Positions 28,945-43,644 are shown, counted from the first letter of the stretch. The stretch: 64,000 nucleotides of DNA from Coxiella endosymbiont of Amblyomma nuttalli (GCF_018107685.1 NZ_CP064834.1:930001-994000); one strand, 5' to 3'. Notes: a model not told the origin generated them from the sequence alone. Made by a program: numbers and translations.

Positions 28945-30021
28945 ATGTCAGATTCTATTATACATAAAGCACGTTTGTTTACTGGCGATACACCGACGGG
29001 TCGTCTACATTTAGGGCATTGGGTGGGATCTGTGGAGAACCGGATCTCACTTCAAAGTGAATATGAATGCTATTTTTTGATAGCCAATACACATGCATTT
29101 ACGACTCGTATGAGTCAACCTAGCATGGTTCGACAAAGTACATTGGACATTGTATTAGACTATTTAGCGGTCGGTATTGATCCGAAAAGGAGCACAATTT
29201 TTATTGAAACTGATGTACCCGCGATTTTTGAATTGACGGCTTTTTTTAGCATGTTAATCCGATTCCCTCGACTGATGCGAAATCCAACCATTAAAGATGA
29301 AATTCGAGATAAAGCATTAGGGGATAATTATTCGATGGGGTTTTTATTATATCCAATTATGCAAGTAGCGGATATTTTATCCGTACGTGCTGAAGTTGTA
29401 CCAGTAGGTGAAGACCAAATACCGCATTTGGAGCTCACTCGTGAGGTAGCTCGCCGTTTTAGTCAAGTATATTGCGGTGTTGATCCAGATACGGAGGATA
29501 AGGATTATGTTAGAGCAGGAGGATTGTTTCCTATACCAGCAATAAGAGTGGGTCGTATAAAACGTTTAGTAGGTACGGGTGGACTTGGTAAGAATGGTCA
29601 ATTATTAAAGATGAGTAAGTCGTTAAATAATGCGATTTTTTTAAGTGATTCTCCTGATACTGTGCAAAAAAAAATAATGAATATGTATACGGATCCTAAT
29701 CGTCTACGTGCTAGTGACCCGGGAATGATTGAAAATAATCCTTTATGGATTTTTCATGAAACATTTAATTCTAATAAGGGTTGGATAGAGGAAGCTAAAC
29801 AACGTTATCGCGAAGGTAAAATTGGTGATGTAGAATGTAAAAAACAATTAGTGGATGTGTTGTTAGAATTTCTTAAACCCATACAAAAGAGACGTATTGA
29901 GTACGAAAAAGATCGTACGGAATTTAAAAAGATTTTGCAAGAAGGATCTGATCGTGTAAACAAAATTGTTGAAGAGACTTTATTCCTGGTAAAAGAAGCA
30001 GTAAAGCAGAATTATTCCTAG
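28945..30021 (+). CDS. trpS: Tryptophanyl-tRNA synthetase
   Basis: Class Ic aminoacyl-tRNA synthetase charging tRNA-Trp. It is 358 aa. The HIGH-type motif is HLGH (22-25) within DTPTGRLHLGHWVGS, and KMSKS is at 222-226. GEDQIPHLELTREVARRF is the Trp-site helix. It is somewhat longer than the E. coli enzyme (334), with additional residues in DYVRAGGLFPIPAIRVGRIKRLVGTGGLGKNGQ, a feature of some TrpS subfamilies. The start ATG at 28945 gives MSDSIIHKARLFTGD. Upstream is the 25-bp-arm inverted repeat. Confidence 0.95.
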   Translation: MSDSIIHKARLFTGDTPTGRLHLGHWVGSVENRISLQSEYECYFLIANTHAFTTRMSQPSMVRQSTLDIVLDYLAVGIDPKRSTIFIETDVPAIFELTAFFSMLIRFPRLMRNPTIKDEIRDKALGDNYSMGFLLYPIMQVADILSVRAEVVPVGEDQIPHLELTREVARRFSQVYCGVDPDTEDKDYVRAGGLFPIPAIRVGRIKRLVGTGGLGKNGQLLKMSKSLNNAIFLSDSPDTVQKKIMNMYTDPNRLRASDPGMIENNPLWIFHETFNSNKGWIEEAKQRYREGKIGDVECKKQLVDVLLEFLKPIQKRRIEYEKDRTEFKKILQEGSDRVNKIVEETLFLVKEAVKQNYS

Positions 30022-32605
30022 CTTTAACACATTCTTAATACTCTCAATTATTTTAATTAAAAGTAACTATTAATGAATAACAATGCATGATAATGCCAAA
30101 AAAAAATTGCTCGCATTCATGAAAGGCTTAGTGCTTATTAGTTAAATGCAGGGGAGATATGGGATACTTTACATACATAATTTAAATCCACATATTATTG
30201 GAGCAATAAGCATAAAATGGGAAAATCCATAAAATCACTGACGAAATACATTTTCTCAAGAGCAACACAATCAAGAGATCCGTTATCTTAGGTCTTGGTA
30301 AGATCACACTTTGTAAGATTCAGATATAAATTAGATATAAACCTTAGGTATTTTGTTTTGTATAGCACAAAGGAGAATGACTTGAGAGTGCTGGAGTTTT
30401 TAATTAGAAGATAAATAATTTGATGCTCACTTATCACTAACATTGTGCCAACAGTATGTCAAAACAAGTAATTACTAAAATTCATTATATCAAGCTTTTT
30501 GAAGAGAATAAGGGACGCATTAATAAACACCATATAGGATAACATCATATATGGAGGACTTAATAAGTCTATAGTCATTGTGCACCAATATTACCTTATG
30601 ACTATTATTTATGTCGCGCTTATCCAAAAGCGTCCCTGAAAACCTACGAGAGATCTATAAATAACAACGTGCAGTTGTGAATGTGATTGTGATTCTAACT
30701 TCTACTCTCTTTTCCCTTTGCTTATTACACTTGTATCAGAAGCAGCTATAACAAAGTTTGTGTACGAGATACAAGATCCCGGAGATTGATTGTTAATACG
30801 CAAAATACTCTAATAGCATGAAACTTTGGATATTTTATCAAATTGAAATGCAGGAACATGTAAGTTTAAAAAACTTTATTTCATATTCTAAGATAGTAAG
30901 TAAGCATGGTTTAACAGAAGATTATGTGCTCTCATGCATCATTACATCACAGACTATTCATCCATTATATTAGGCGAATATCTTTTGAGAAAAGAAAATG
31001 AAAATATCTGCTAAATAGAAAGAAATTCGAATTTTTGTTGGTCGTTTTCGTTCCACGCAATGTTGTTTCACTTACTGCTTTTTATTTTAATTCTTGCACG
31101 TTTCTCTAAACTCTATTCTATATAGTATTTCTCATCACCATGGACACGATTAGAATTATAGGATTAAAACAATTATGGCATATCGCTTACTAGTTAACTG
31201 TTTATGAAATTTTTATTAAAAGCACCTAAAGTAACAATTAAAATATATGTGATTTATGGTGATAACGTGAATAAGTTTTCATGTTTGGTAGTATTTGTAC
31301 TGTCAATAAATACATTGAATATACCTCTCTAAAACTGATTGTTTAGCATTTACTTAATAAACAAAAATAAAAATTCCGCCGAGGTACAGTGATAGGTGTC
31401 GTTATTTTTAGTTGATGTGATGTTTGAGTTTATATATAATTCACCAGCTGTACATGAATAGTTGAGATTAATCATTATTATTTAGTCATAATTAATATTT
31501 AGTCATAATTATTTGAAAAGATACTGCTTTTTAGGTCTTTGGATACGGTCCAGCTACTTATTTTTGGTAATTAATACTGCTCTAAGGAATACATACTACG
31601 CTAAGCAAATTAAATAATCGAAATTTAAGTCTGAGCAAATTTTGTTGACTATCTCAATAAGTGGTTTTCCATCCTGTAAAACCTATAAAAATCGCAAGGA
31701 TACATACTCCAAGGTTTTTCCAATATTTTTCTGTACGTATAAGGGCTAGAATTTACTTTTAAGTTTTCAATTTTGTGTTGTCTGATTTCTAGCGGATTAT
31801 ACTGCGATGATAGGAGGTTATCAAGTGAGACAACCTTTTTTTCTGATTTTACTTACTCTACAGTCTCCTTTCTCAACTATGAAAAATAGCAAAGAGAAGT
31901 AGAATGTAATGATATGTTTTTATTCATATGATCACAGCTTACTCACTGTCACAACTGCGTAGTAAGATTAACTACCCGTATTTAACATTTTTTACTATAG
32001 AAAGAAATTATGTACTTCGTATACTAAGATAGTATGAATTTCTTTAACTCAACCAAAGTAGATATAATTGTTCAGAATATAACCTCATTACTGATACTGA
32101 TAGTACTATTTTCGCTATCTCTAAAATTCTTGCTTTTATGCCGAAGAATATCGTTACTCCTCCCTTTCCAAGAATCATTGGATAAAAACTGAATAGTAGA
32201 TGTGGTTCTCATATTGCTATTATTTGTATAAGTAGTCATCGCAGTCATCACTGTACTATTCAGTTTTATAGGTAGCTAGAATTACCATCAGTATTTTTCT
32301 ATAATTATCCTTTTATCCTCTCATGTTTCTTAATTTTTAAAGTTTAAAATATAAATATTTTTAGAGGTAGGTAATATTTAGAGATGACAAAAGCTTCGTT
32401 CTAATTTTTACTTATTCACCTATCTTTCTTTATACTAAATGAGTTTCTAAACTTACAAAACGTCTTTATCTTTACAGAATATCTTTAATATCCTTGAAAT
32501 CTTTATCAAGGCTAGAGAAAATTTTAGACTGTATTCTGCATTAAAATAAATTGACCTTGCTTTACTCTTTAAAAATCTATACAATGCTTGCCCAAATTGT
32601 GTATT
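30022..32605. other. Gene-free stretch, 2.6 kb, upstream of the atp operon
   Basis: The longest non-coding stretch of the window. I could not recognise remnants of the genes that often precede atpI (mnmG, rsmG, parA, parB). It contains a 17-bp tandem duplication (16/17 identical) at 31480-31513 and a complex inverted repeat near 32001-32045 (AAAGAAATT...AATTTCTTT around ATACTA/TAGTAT). The atp promoter must lie in the last few hundred bases. TTGACC (32551) and TATACA (32578) are too far apart (21 bp) to be confident. Confidence 0.5.
31480..31513. repeat. Tandem micro-duplication, 17 bp x2
   Basis: ATTTAGTCATAATTAAT is followed directly by the same unit with one change near its end (16/17). 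Confidence 0.85.
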
Positions 32606-33031
32606 ATGCCGAATTTGGTACGATTGGGGTGTTTTGTGCGTCAAAAGTCGTTTACAGATTCTACGACACACTCTGTGTATCTCGTTACTTACCGATTAAT
32701 GGGTCTGCAAGCAGTGGCGGCTACCATTATTGCTTTGTGTTGGTGGCTCAAAGGAGCAACCGAGGCGCTGTCCGCTTTTTTAGGAGGCGCAGTTTGTATG
32801 TTACCTAACTTCTATTTTGCTCGGCACTTATTCGCTGTTACAGGTTCTCTGGCAATTAAACGGATCATGATCAATTTTTTTTTAGGAGAATTGATTAAGC
32901 TGGGACTGAGTGCTATGTTGGTGATACTTGTGGTAATATTCATTCCGGTTGCTATTTTGCCGTTTATCGTCGGGTTCGCAGGAGCGCAGTTTGCGTTTTG
33001 GTTTGCACCCTTGTGGATTTTAGGAAGTTAA
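32606..33031 (+). CDS. atpI: ATP synthase protein I
   Basis: Small membrane protein at the head of the F1Fo operon, thought to assist c-ring assembly and magnesium supply. From ATG 32606 it is 141 aa with four hydrophobic segments (about residues 33-47, 56-73, 85-107 and 110-136). The LSAFLGGAVCMLPNFYFARHLF and FFLGELIKLGLSAMLVI segments match AtpI. The frame is open from a TTG at 32588. The N-terminal ~25 residues are poorly conserved. It is followed 27 bp later by atpB. Confidence 0.85.
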   Translation: MPNLVRLGCFVRQKSFTDSTTHSVYLVTYRLMGLQAVAATIIALCWWLKGATEALSAFLGGAVCMLPNFYFARHLFAVTGSLAIKRIMINFFLGELIKLGLSAMLVILVVIFIPVAILPFIVGFAGAQFAFWFAPLWILGS

Positions 33032-33058
33032 TTGGACAAGATGGAAAGTACGCAGTAG

Positions 33059-34179
<1,121 letters not shown>

Positions 34180-34233
34180 TAATTCCATCGTCTCTCTTTG
34201 TAAGAAGCATAAGTAGAAATAAGGTAATTGTGA

Positions 34234-34704
34234 GTGAATATTAACGCATCACTGATTGTACAAATACTGGTATTTATCGTCTTTATTGGCTTGACGATGA
34301 AGTTTATTTGGCCGCCGATTATAAAGATTCTGGAAGTTCGTCGTAAAAATATTGCGGATGGATTGGCAATGGCTGAACAAGGTTATAAAAAACTCAAACT
34401 TGCAGAAATTAAATCCAAAGCGATACTCACCGAAGCAAAAGTACAATCAGCACACATTATTGAACAGGCCAATCAACGAGCCAGTCATATTATTGGAGAA
34501 GCAAAAAACAAAGCGCAGAAGGAAGGTACGCATTTACTACAACTAGTTAAAAGTGAAATTGAACGAGAATACAACATAACAAGAGCGGAACTACTTAGAC
34601 AGGTTTCGGATATTGCTGTGATTAGTGCTCAAAAGATTTTACAGCGTGAAATAGACAAGGCAAGCAACGATCGTTTGGTGAATGAGTTAGTGAGTGAAAT
34701 TTAA
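34234..34704 (+). CDS. atpF: ATP synthase Fo subunit b
   Basis: Peripheral stalk subunit: one N-terminal membrane helix (LIVQILVFIVFIGLTMKFIWPPI) followed by a long charged coiled coil to the end. It is 156 aa, the same as E. coli. It starts with GTG at 34234 preceded by AAGG. The residues EVRRKNIADGLAMAEQG are the family hallmark after the membrane helix. Confidence 0.95.
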   Translation: MNINASLIVQILVFIVFIGLTMKFIWPPIIKILEVRRKNIADGLAMAEQGYKKLKLAEIKSKAILTEAKVQSAHIIEQANQRASHIIGEAKNKAQKEGTHLLQLVKSEIEREYNITRAELLRQVSDIAVISAQKILQREIDKASNDRLVNELVSEI

Positions 34705-34707
34705 ATA

Positions 34708-35262
34708 ATGACGTTACAATTAACAGTAGCAAGGCCTTATGCCAGAGCCATATTTACTGATGCTAAAAAAAACCATCGGCTTAAAATGTGGTCTGCAGTG
34801 TTTAATGTTTTGTCAAAACTTGTTAAAAATAAACAAATAGCCCAGCTAATCATTAATCCACGAATTTCTAATCAAGAATTCAAGGAATTATTGCTCTATT
34901 TAATTCAAACGATCCAAGTTGAAACGAGTTCGTTGAAGGAAGAAATCGATCATTTTCTTCAATTGCTTATTAATGAAAAAAGATTAATGGCTTTACCGGA
35001 TATTGCTTTCTTATATCATCGATTATTGAATAATTATCGAGGTATTGTTGAAGCCGAAGTTATTTGTGCTTTTCCACTAAATGCTGAATATCGAGGAAAA
35101 ATTAAAAATAACCTGGAAAAACGATTTAATTCTAAAGTTAAATTAAAGGTAACGATAGATAAATCTCTATTAGGTGGCGCTATTATTCGTTCCGGTAATT
35201 GGGTAATGGATGGCTCTATCAAAGGTAAATTGACCCGATTGGCAGAGAGTTTGAGGAGGTAA
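34708..35262 (+). CDS. atpH: ATP synthase F1 subunit delta
   Basis: Links the peripheral stalk (subunit b) to the F1 head. It is 184 aa, close to the usual 177. It starts [11 protein letters not shown], and the C-terminal domain contains [27 protein letters not shown], the AtpH signature. It sits 3 bp after atpF and 4 bp before atpA. Confidence 0.95.
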   Translation: MTLQLTVARPYARAIFTDAKKNHRLKMWSAVFNVLSKLVKNKQIAQLIINPRISNQEFKELLLYLIQTIQVETSSLKEEIDHFLQLLINEKRLMALPDIAFLYHRLLNNYRGIVEAEVICAFPLNAEYRGKIKNNLEKRFNSKVKLKVTIDKSLLGGAIIRSGNWVMDGSIKGKLTRLAESLRR

Positions 35263-35266
35263 ATGT

Positions 35267-36820
35267 TTGTCTATGGGTACACAATTACGATCAGCTGAAA
35301 TTAGTGACATTATTAGATCACGTATCGAAAAATTTGATATTAAACCAGAGGAACGTACTGAGGGAACAATCATCAGTGTTAAAGATGGTATTGTCCGCAT
35401 TTATGGATTGCGTGATGCCATGTTCGGCGAACTAATTGCATTTCCGGAAAATACCTATGGTTTAGTGTTTAATCTTGAACGTGACTCGATAAGTACGGTA
35501 ATCATGGGATCTTACGAACATTTAAAAGAAAGGATGACTGTACGCTGTACGGGTCGAATTTTAGAGGTACCCGTGGGCAAAACATTATTAGGCCGGGTGC
35601 TCAATGCACTAGGTGAACCAATTGATGGTAAAGGTCCAATTGAAACAAAACTCACCTCACCCGTCGAAAATGTAGCACCAAGCGTGATCACGCGTAAATC
35701 TGTTGATACACCGTTGCAATCTGGCATTAAAGCTATTGATGCGATGGTTCCTATCGGTCGTGGACAACGGGAGTTAATCATTGGTGATCGTCAAACAGGA
35801 AAAACAGCTATTGCTATTGATATCATTCTTAACCAAAAAAATACTGGTGTTAAATGCATCTACGTTGCCATCGGTCAAAAACAATCCTCAGTAGCTACAA
35901 TCGTGCGTAAACTAGAGGAGCATGATGCACTGAAGCATACTATTGTTGTCAATGCAAGCGCTGCTGAAGCAGCTGCTTTACAATACCTAGCACCTTATGT
36001 GGGATGTGCTATGGGTGAATATTTCCGTGACCGCGGTCAACATGCGTTAATTATTTATGACGACTTAACTAAACAAGCATGGGCATACCGACAAATTTCA
36101 TTATTACTGCGTCGACCACCAGGTCGCGAGGCCTATCCTGGAGACGTTTTTTATTTGCACTCACGCTTATTGGAACGTGCAGCGCATGTTAATGAACGTT
36201 ATGTTGAAGAATTTACAAAAGGTGAAATTAAAGGAAAAACAGGTTCATTAACTGCTCTACCTATTATTGAAACGCAAGCAGGGGACGTTTCGGCGTTTAT
36301 TCCTACCAATGTTATTTCTATTACCGATGGGCAAATTTATTTGGATATTAACTTATTTAATGCTGGTATCCGACCGGCAATCAATGCAGGGTTATCTGTA
36401 TCACGTGTGGGTGGGGCTGCCCAAACTAAAATTATCAAAAAATTGATTTGTGGTTTACGAATCGCATTGGCGCAGTACCATGAATTGGAAGCCTTTGCTC
36501 AATTTGCTTCTGATTTAGATGAAACTACTCGAAAACAACTAGAACATGGGCAAAGAATAATAGAGATTCTAAAACAACCGCAATATCAGACACTAAGTGT
36601 GGCTGAAATGGCGATTATTTGGTATGTGGTTAATAATAATTATCTTGGTGAAGTGGAGTTGAAAAAAGTGATGGATTATGAACAGGCATTAATAAGCTTT
36701 TTGCATAATCAATGTCAAGATTTATTAGATGAAATTAATAAAAATCTGGATCTTCCAGAGAAAATCGTAAGGGAAATTAAAGCAGCAATAGAGAAATTCA
36801 AAAAAATACAGGCGTATTAG
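35267..36820 (+). CDS. atpA: ATP synthase F1 subunit alpha
   Basis: Non-catalytic nucleotide-binding subunit of the F1 hexamer. It is 517 aa, near the 513 of E. coli. The P-loop [11 protein letters not shown] lies near residue 170, and the downstream stretches [34 protein letters not shown] and [15 protein letters not shown] are typical. AGGAGG at 35254-35259 is 7 nt before a TTG (35267), which I take as the start; an in-frame ATG follows at 35273. Confidence 0.97.
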   Translation: MSMGTQLRSAEISDIIRSRIEKFDIKPEERTEGTIISVKDGIVRIYGLRDAMFGELIAFPENTYGLVFNLERDSISTVIMGSYEHLKERMTVRCTGRILEVPVGKTLLGRVLNALGEPIDGKGPIETKLTSPVENVAPSVITRKSVDTPLQSGIKAIDAMVPIGRGQRELIIGDRQTGKTAIAIDIILNQKNTGVKCIYVAIGQKQSSVATIVRKLEEHDALKHTIVVNASAAEAAALQYLAPYVGCAMGEYFRDRGQHALIIYDDLTKQAWAYRQISLLLRRPPGREAYPGDVFYLHSRLLERAAHVNERYVEEFTKGEIKGKTGSLTALPIIETQAGDVSAFIPTNVISITDGQIYLDINLFNAGIRPAINAGLSVSRVGGAAQTKIIKKLICGLRIALAQYHELEAFAQFASDLDETTRKQLEHGQRIIEILKQPQYQTLSVAEMAIIWYVVNNNYLGEVELKKVMDYEQALISFLHNQCQDLLDEINKNLDLPEKIVREIKAAIEKFKKIQAY

Positions 36821-36858
36821 TACAGAACAGATATTTGTAAAATAACGGAAAATAGTTT

Positions 36859-37725
36859 GTGTCAAAAGCAAAAGAAATAAGAACAAAGATCGTGAGCGTA
36901 AAAAATATGCAAAAAATTACGCGTGCGATGCAACTGGTTTCAGCAAGTAAAATACGGAAAGCACAAGATCGTATGATAATGTCACGTCCATATGCCAGCA
37001 AAATTCGCAAAGTTATTAGTCACGTTGCAGCCAGTCATGCTGAATATCCACATCCTTATTTACAACAGCGTGAAAACATTAGACGTAGAGGTTATATCGT
37101 TATTACTACTAATCGAGGCTTATGTGGTGGTTTAAATGTTAATTTATTTCGCACGGTTGTTGCTGATATGAAGCAACGGAAAGCAAATCATATAGATGAT
37201 TTGTGTATAATTGGACGGAAAGGTGAAGACTTTTTCCGTCATTATGGTAGACCGGTTTTGGCAGTAGTAGATTATCTAGGTGATATGCCGGCAGTACAAG
37301 ATGTTATTGGTATCGTGAAAGTTATGCTAGATCAATATAACAAAGAAAAAATTGACGCAATTTATATTGCAACAAATAAATTCTGCAATACGATGATTCA
37401 AAAACCAATTGTCCGACAGTTATTGCCACTACAAGCTGATCAAAAAAAATCAGAAGAAGGCTATTGGGATTATATTTATGAACCAGATTCGCCTAAAGAC
37501 TTATTAGAAATATTATTAGTTCGTTACATCGAATCACAGGTTTATCAGGCAGTTATCGAAAATATTGCATGTGAACAAAGCGCGCGAATGATAGCAATGA
37601 AAAATGCAACGGAAAATGCTAGCCAATTAATTGATGAGTTACAATTGATTTATAACAAAGCACGTCAAGCCGGCATCACACGAGAAATTTCGGAAATTAT
37701 TGCGGGTGCTTCTGCAGTAGAATAA
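36859..37725 (+). CDS. atpG: ATP synthase F1 subunit gamma
   Basis: Central rotor shaft between F1 and the c-ring. It is 288 aa, full length. The N-terminal helix contains [27 protein letters not shown] and the C-terminal helix [40 protein letters not shown], both conserved. The start codon is GTG (36859). Confidence 0.97.
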   Translation: MSKAKEIRTKIVSVKNMQKITRAMQLVSASKIRKAQDRMIMSRPYASKIRKVISHVAASHAEYPHPYLQQRENIRRRGYIVITTNRGLCGGLNVNLFRTVVADMKQRKANHIDDLCIIGRKGEDFFRHYGRPVLAVVDYLGDMPAVQDVIGIVKVMLDQYNKEKIDAIYIATNKFCNTMIQKPIVRQLLPLQADQKKSEEGYWDYIYEPDSPKDLLEILLVRYIESQVYQAVIENIACEQSARMIAMKNATENASQLIDELQLIYNKARQAGITREISEIIAGASAVE

Positions 37726-37731
37726 AAATGA

Positions 37732-39120
<1,389 letters not shown>

Positions 39121-39206
39121 TGCATTATAGTTAGTTATGCATTAGCGATTAAGTCATAAGAAACGGTTAGGTGAAAATAGACAGTTATGATTTGACGGTT
39201 ATGATT

Positions 39207-39635
39207 ATGAAAACTATACGGTTAGAAATCGTTTCAGCGGAAGCTGCCATCTTTAGCGGTGCAGTAAAAAGAGTAAATATTACCGGTGGCGTAGGTGAGC
39301 TCGGAATCTATCCGGGTCATCGTCAACTTTTAACTTTTTTAAAGCCAGGACAAATTAGTATTCTACTAGAATGTGGTACGGAAGAGATATTTTATATTTC
39401 AGGCGGAATACTTGAAGTACAGCCGGAGATCGTAACGGTTTTATCTGACACCGCCTTACGTGCCGCCGATCTGGATGAAACGGCTGCGTTGATGGCAAAA
39501 GAGCAAGCGGAAAGACAATTAGCCGAGCAGAAGTCAAGTATTGAATATTCAAAAGTAATGACGAAGCTAGTCGAAGCTATTGCTCAATTGCGTGCCATCC
39601 AGTCGATACGTAAGCGAGGAAAGATTGGAGGATAA
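39207..39635 (+). CDS. atpC: ATP synthase F1 subunit epsilon
   Basis: Regulatory subunit joining gamma and the c-ring. From ATG 39207 it is 142 aa: [32 protein letters not shown] (beta sandwich) and a C-terminal helical hairpin. The frame is open from GTG 39171, but the additional 12 residues have no family counterpart. The gap to atpD is 86 bp, larger than between other atp genes. Confidence 0.95.
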   Translation: MKTIRLEIVSAEAAIFSGAVKRVNITGGVGELGIYPGHRQLLTFLKPGQISILLECGTEEIFYISGGILEVQPEIVTVLSDTALRAADLDETAALMAKEQAERQLAEQKSSIEYSKVMTKLVEAIAQLRAIQSIRKRGKIGG

Positions 39636-39641
39636 AGTGTT

Positions 39642-41030
39642 ATGGTATTGAGGGTTGTTATTCTTGCAGCAGGCAAAGGAGAACGAATGGTTTCAGGTAT
39701 TTCCAAAATGCTGCACTCTATTGGTGGAATTTCCCTGCTAGAACGAGTGGTCAGAACTACCCAATTGTTAAAAGCTCATACCATTTATGTTGTATATGGT
39801 AATGGCGGAAGTTTAGTACGTGAAAAATTGAACCATTTACCTGTGCATTGGGTAAAACAAAATGAGCAGCTTGGTACCGGTCACGCCGTTTTACAAGTGA
39901 TTCCTTTTTGTAATGATAATGATCAAGTTTTAGTTCTTTATGGTGATGTACCTTTGATTTCCGTTAAGACACTGCAAGCTTTGTTGGATAGCACGCCGTC
40001 CAGTGGTTTAGGTTTAGTAATTGCTGAATTACCGGACTCCGTGTCTACTGGATTAGGTCGAATCATACGTAATAAATTTGGAAGCATTATCAGCGTTATC
40101 GAACACAAAGATGCTGATAAGCAGCAACTAAAAATTCGCGAAATTCACACCGGTATTATGACAACTTCTTCAACAAATTTAAAAAAATGGCTACCAACAA
40201 TAGGTAATAATAATCTGCAAAAAGAATATTATTTAACAGATACTGTCGCTGCCGCGGTAGCAGAAGGCTGCCCCGTTGGTAGTGTTATGGCTCACTGTTT
40301 TGAGGAAGTACAAGGCGTCAATAATCGTTGGGATCTTGGTAAGTTAGAACGTTATTTTCAACAATCCATGGCAAAAAAATTATCGTTGTCTGGCGCAACA
40401 ATTATTGATCCTAATCGAATTGATATTCGCGGTGATGATGTACACGTTGGTCATGATGTTATTATCGATATTAATGTTATTCTTGAAGGTACAATCCTTC
40501 TTGGTCGGAATGTTCGGATTGGCCCGAATGTTTTATTAAAAAACGTGACTATTGATGAAAATACTGAAATTCTTGCCAATAGTGTCATTGAAAACACTAT
40601 CATTGGTGCACAATGCAGCGTAGGTCCTTTCGCGCGTATTCGTCCCGGTAGTGTTTTAGAAGAAGGAACCAAAGTTGGTAATTTTGTTGAAATGAAACAA
40701 TCTACTTTAGGAAAAGGTAGCAAAGCTAATCATTTAACCTATTTAGGCGATGCTACCATCGGTAAAAATGTTAACATTGGTGCTGGCACAATTATCTGCA
40801 ATTACGATGGTACTAATAAATGGCCCACAAAAATAGAAGATGATGCTTTCATTGGCTCAAATGTCGTTTTGGTAGCTCCTGTTGTCATTGGGGAAAATGC
40901 TACTATTGGGGCTGGTTCTATCATTACCCAAAACGTCCTTTCTAATCATCTAACCCTTGCCCGTGAACGTCAACGTACTATCAAGAACTGGCGCCACTCT
41001 AAAAAAAAGAAAAAACAAAAGGAAGAATAA
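39642..41030 (+). CDS. glmU: Bifunctional UDP-GlcNAc pyrophosphorylase / GlcN-1-P acetyltransferase
   Basis: Makes UDP-GlcNAc for peptidoglycan and lipopolysaccharide. It is 462 aa. The N-terminal uridyltransferase domain begins [12 protein letters not shown] and has LGTGHAVLQ and YGDVPLI. The C-terminal left-handed beta helix has repeated hexapeptides ([12 protein letters not shown] and so on), with [31 protein letters not shown] and [13 protein letters not shown]. It ends in a Lys-rich tail. It starts 6 bp after atpC, the usual operon arrangement in gammaproteobacteria, so glmU is probably co-transcribed with atp. Confidence 0.97.
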   Translation: MVLRVVILAAGKGERMVSGISKMLHSIGGISLLERVVRTTQLLKAHTIYVVYGNGGSLVREKLNHLPVHWVKQNEQLGTGHAVLQVIPFCNDNDQVLVLYGDVPLISVKTLQALLDSTPSSGLGLVIAELPDSVSTGLGRIIRNKFGSIISVIEHKDADKQQLKIREIHTGIMTTSSTNLKKWLPTIGNNNLQKEYYLTDTVAAAVAEGCPVGSVMAHCFEEVQGVNNRWDLGKLERYFQQSMAKKLSLSGATIIDPNRIDIRGDDVHVGHDVIIDINVILEGTILLGRNVRIGPNVLLKNVTIDENTEILANSVIENTIIGAQCSVGPFARIRPGSVLEEGTKVGNFVEMKQSTLGKGSKANHLTYLGDATIGKNVNIGAGTIICNYDGTNKWPTKIEDDAFIGSNVVLVAPVVIGENATIGAGSIITQNVLSNHLTLARERQRTIKNWRHSKKKKKQKEE

Positions 41031-41818
41031 CTTATCTATCTCTAATATTGTACTGCTAGTAGTATTCTGATATTTCGAGAAATGTAAAGAGATGCGGTTT
41101 CAGAAAAGGCGAGTGATTATTACTTTCAAACTCTCCGACAAAATGTTTCTCGCAGAAGGTGTCTCGTGTTATTTGATTTAACAAAATTATGGTATAAAAA
41201 AGTGTATATTGGAAAAACCATCAGAAAATTGTGGTTAGTTTTATTAAAGATATGGGTTGTAAATTTCGGCACGGATTCCTAAAAGCCACACTTCATTTCC
41301 ATTTGTATAAAGTAGGGAGACCGATTTGTATTCCAGTAGAAACTGTTTAGTTTAAAGGCTACTTTTGTGTTAAACTTTGACACTGGTGCGTTAAAATCTG
41401 ACATTGGAGTGTAAATCATAGATTAAATCGTAAAGTAGAACAGTTGCTTGCCCTCCCTTATCCATTAGCTTTAGAAGCAAAGTGATCTTGCATGCATACC
41501 ATCTCGCATTATAAGCTAATGTCGCATAACCATCAAGTTGTCATCGTTAATTAGAGAAAGAGATTCTTTATCGTAAAATTTGGGTGGAGGAATATGATCG
41601 TCGTCTTCATCTTGTAAAGAATGATATATATGAATTAGAGCAGCATTACTTGTATGTACTGCGCGTTCTTTTACAACTGACCCTATTGTGGAAAACTGAG
41701 TTGTTTTAACAAAATATCTTGGGATTCAAATCCAATTGATTAGAGTTTAGAATGATGAATGAATGGTGGTTTTGCCATCACCATAGTTAGTCGAATACAA
41801 AAAATTGTTGATTTTTTT
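41031..41818. other. Gene-free stretch, 0.8 kb
   Basis: Between glmU and aroK. A degenerate ~20-bp tandem pair lies around 41376-41416 (TTTGACACTGGTGCG then TCTGACATTGGAGTG). No terminator with a proper T-run follows glmU. Confidence 0.45.
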
Positions 41819-42385
41819 ATGATGTCTCAGATAATTACGCAAATTCATAAAAAAAACCTCCACAACATTTATTTGATAGGCCCGATGGGTGCCGGAAAAA
41901 CTAGTGTTAGCAAATCTCTCACTACACTCACCAAAAGTGTTTTTTATGATTCCGATGGTGAAATTGAAAGACAAACAGGCATTGATATTCCATGGATTTT
42001 TGAAAAAGAAGGTGAAACGGGATTTCGTGAACGCGAATCAAAAATGATTGAGTCGCTTTGCAAGCTAGACAACATTATTTTATCCACTGGTGGAGGAACT
42101 ATATTGACTGAAAGTAATCGCCGTTGTTTATCTAAACACGGCATCGTGGTATATTTGATGGTTTCCGTCGAAATTCAATTTAAACGCATTATTCAAAAAA
42201 GAGAATCTCGTCCTTTAGTGATCAGATACGATTCTAAAGAAAAATTGAAACAACTAAATAAAGAACGGGAGCCTTTATATCGTTCTATTGCGAATCTTGT
42301 TTATTCTACGAATAATCTAAAACCTCAACAATTAGCGACTCAAATTTTGAATGATATTAAAAAAATATATAAGATATCTCTATGA
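41819..42385 (+). CDS. aroK: Shikimate kinase
   Basis: Phosphorylates shikimate at the 3-OH (fifth step of the pathway). From ATG 41819 (or 41822) it is 188 aa; the frame is open from 41759, but the additional 20 residues are not family-like. Walker A GPMGAGKTSV is followed by the shikimate-binding DSDGEIERQTG, FRERE and the STGGGT loop, then RPLV in the lid. AroK usually has D(S/T)D at that first site, as here. It is followed 146 bp later by aroB, the conserved aroKB pair. Confidence 0.95.
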   Translation: MMSQIITQIHKKNLHNIYLIGPMGAGKTSVSKSLTTLTKSVFYDSDGEIERQTGIDIPWIFEKEGETGFRERESKMIESLCKLDNIILSTGGGTILTESNRRCLSKHGIVVYLMVSVEIQFKRIIQKRESRPLVIRYDSKEKLKQLNKEREPLYRSIANLVYSTNNLKPQQLATQILNDIKKIYKISL

Positions 42386-42531
42386 ACATAAATTCACCGT
42401 CATTTCTACTGTTATTTCTATTAAAAACTGAATCTAGTAAAACAGGCACTTAATTAGAGACTAGTAAACAAGTAAAAATAAAAACCGACTATCATCATCA
42501 GAATAGTGAGAAATCAGGAAAATAGCCTTCA

Positions 42532-43644
42532 ATGAGAGTTGAACAACTGACTGTCAACACTAGCGAATCTTTCTACCCAATTTATATCGGTGAAAACCTT
42601 TTACAAAACGTAACCTTGTTCCGCCATCATATAAAAGCCCACCAAGTTATGATTGTCACTAATGAAACCATCGCATCGCTTTACCTCAATCCCCTAAAAG
42701 CTATTAATCATAATCTTCAGTGTGATATTTTTATTTTACCAGATGGTGAAAAATACAAAAATATCACTCACTGGGAATTTATTTTGAATAAATTGGCTTC
42801 ATGCAATCATCATCGTGATACTACACTCATTGCTTTGGGAGGTGGTGTTGTAGGAGACATAACGGGGTTTGCAGCAGCTTGTTATCAGCGTGGTGTTGAT
42901 TTTATTCAAGTGCCAACAACTCTATTAGCACAAGTGGATGCTTCCATCGGTGGTAAAACAGCTGTTAATCTGCTTGAAGGTAAAAACCTTATCGGCGCTT
43001 TTCATCAACCCAAAGCGGTGATTATTGATCTTGCTACACTCCGAACATTACCTGACCGCGAATTTAAAGCTGGTGTTGCTGAAATTATTAAAGCCGCTCT
43101 CATTCATGATGATAAATTTTTTAATAAATTAGAGGCGAATTTTCTACAGTTGTTACAACGAGACTCTACTTTATTACAAGAAATAATTAAACGCGCTTGC
43201 GAAATCAAACGTGATATCATCGCTAATGATGAAAAAGAAATCCGTGGAAAACGTGCTTTGTTAAATTTAGGTCATACATTTGCCCATGCGATTGAGCGTT
43301 TATTAGGTTATGATAATTGGTTACATGGTGAAGCAGTTGCCATGGGACTGATGTTGGCAGTGAAATTTTCACATCAACAAGGCCTTCTCGATAGCACCGT
43401 AGTAAAACGTATTCATCACCTCCTCGAACAAATATTCATACCCACAAAGTTTCCTAAAGCAATTGAGCATCGTGCTTTATTATCGGCAATGTATATGGAT
43501 AAAAAAGTTTTGAATGGACGTTTGCATCTCATTCTATTAAAGCGCATCGGTAAAGCAGTGATTTCTGATCAGGTTACCTATAAGCAATTAAAATTATTTT
43601 TTGAGCAAATGAATAAAAATCTTTATAATAAAAAACTAGACTAG
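42532..43644 (+). CDS. aroB: 3-dehydroquinate synthase
   Basis: Converts DAHP to 3-dehydroquinate (second step of the shikimate pathway), NAD- and Zn-dependent. It is 370 aa (E. coli 362). The core [49 protein letters not shown] is fully conserved, [13 protein letters not shown] carries a metal-site Glu, and [12 protein letters not shown] and [10 protein letters not shown] carry the Zn-ligand His residues. The gap to aroK is 146 bp, so shared transcription is plausible but not shown. Confidence 0.97.
   Translation: MRVEQLTVNTSESFYPIYIGENLLQNVTLFRHHIKAHQVMIVTNETIASLYLNPLKAINHNLQCDIFILPDGEKYKNITHWEFILNKLASCNHHRDTTLIALGGGVVGDITGFAAACYQRGVDFIQVPTTLLAQVDASIGGKTAVNLLEGKNLIGAFHQPKAVIIDLATLRTLPDREFKAGVAEIIKAALIHDDKFFNKLEANFLQLLQRDSTLLQEIIKRACEIKRDIIANDEKEIRGKRALLNLGHTFAHAIERLLGYDNWLHGEAVAMGLMLAVKFSHQQGLLDSTVVKRIHHLLEQIFIPTKFPKAIEHRALLSAMYMDKKVLNGRLHLILLKRIGKAVISDQVTYKQLKLFFEQMNKNLYNKKLD

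Noticed and set aside
31480-31513. Tandem repeats as CRISPR or replication-origin iterons
   Set aside because: Each repeat has only two copies, no spacers of equal size, and the units differ between sites.
32551-32583. TTGACC...TATACA as the atp operon promoter
   Set aside because: The spacing is 21 bp, too long for a confident sigma-70 promoter.
41720-41740. GGATTCAAATCC as a tRNA T-arm
   Set aside because: No matching acceptor or anticodon stem is found around it.
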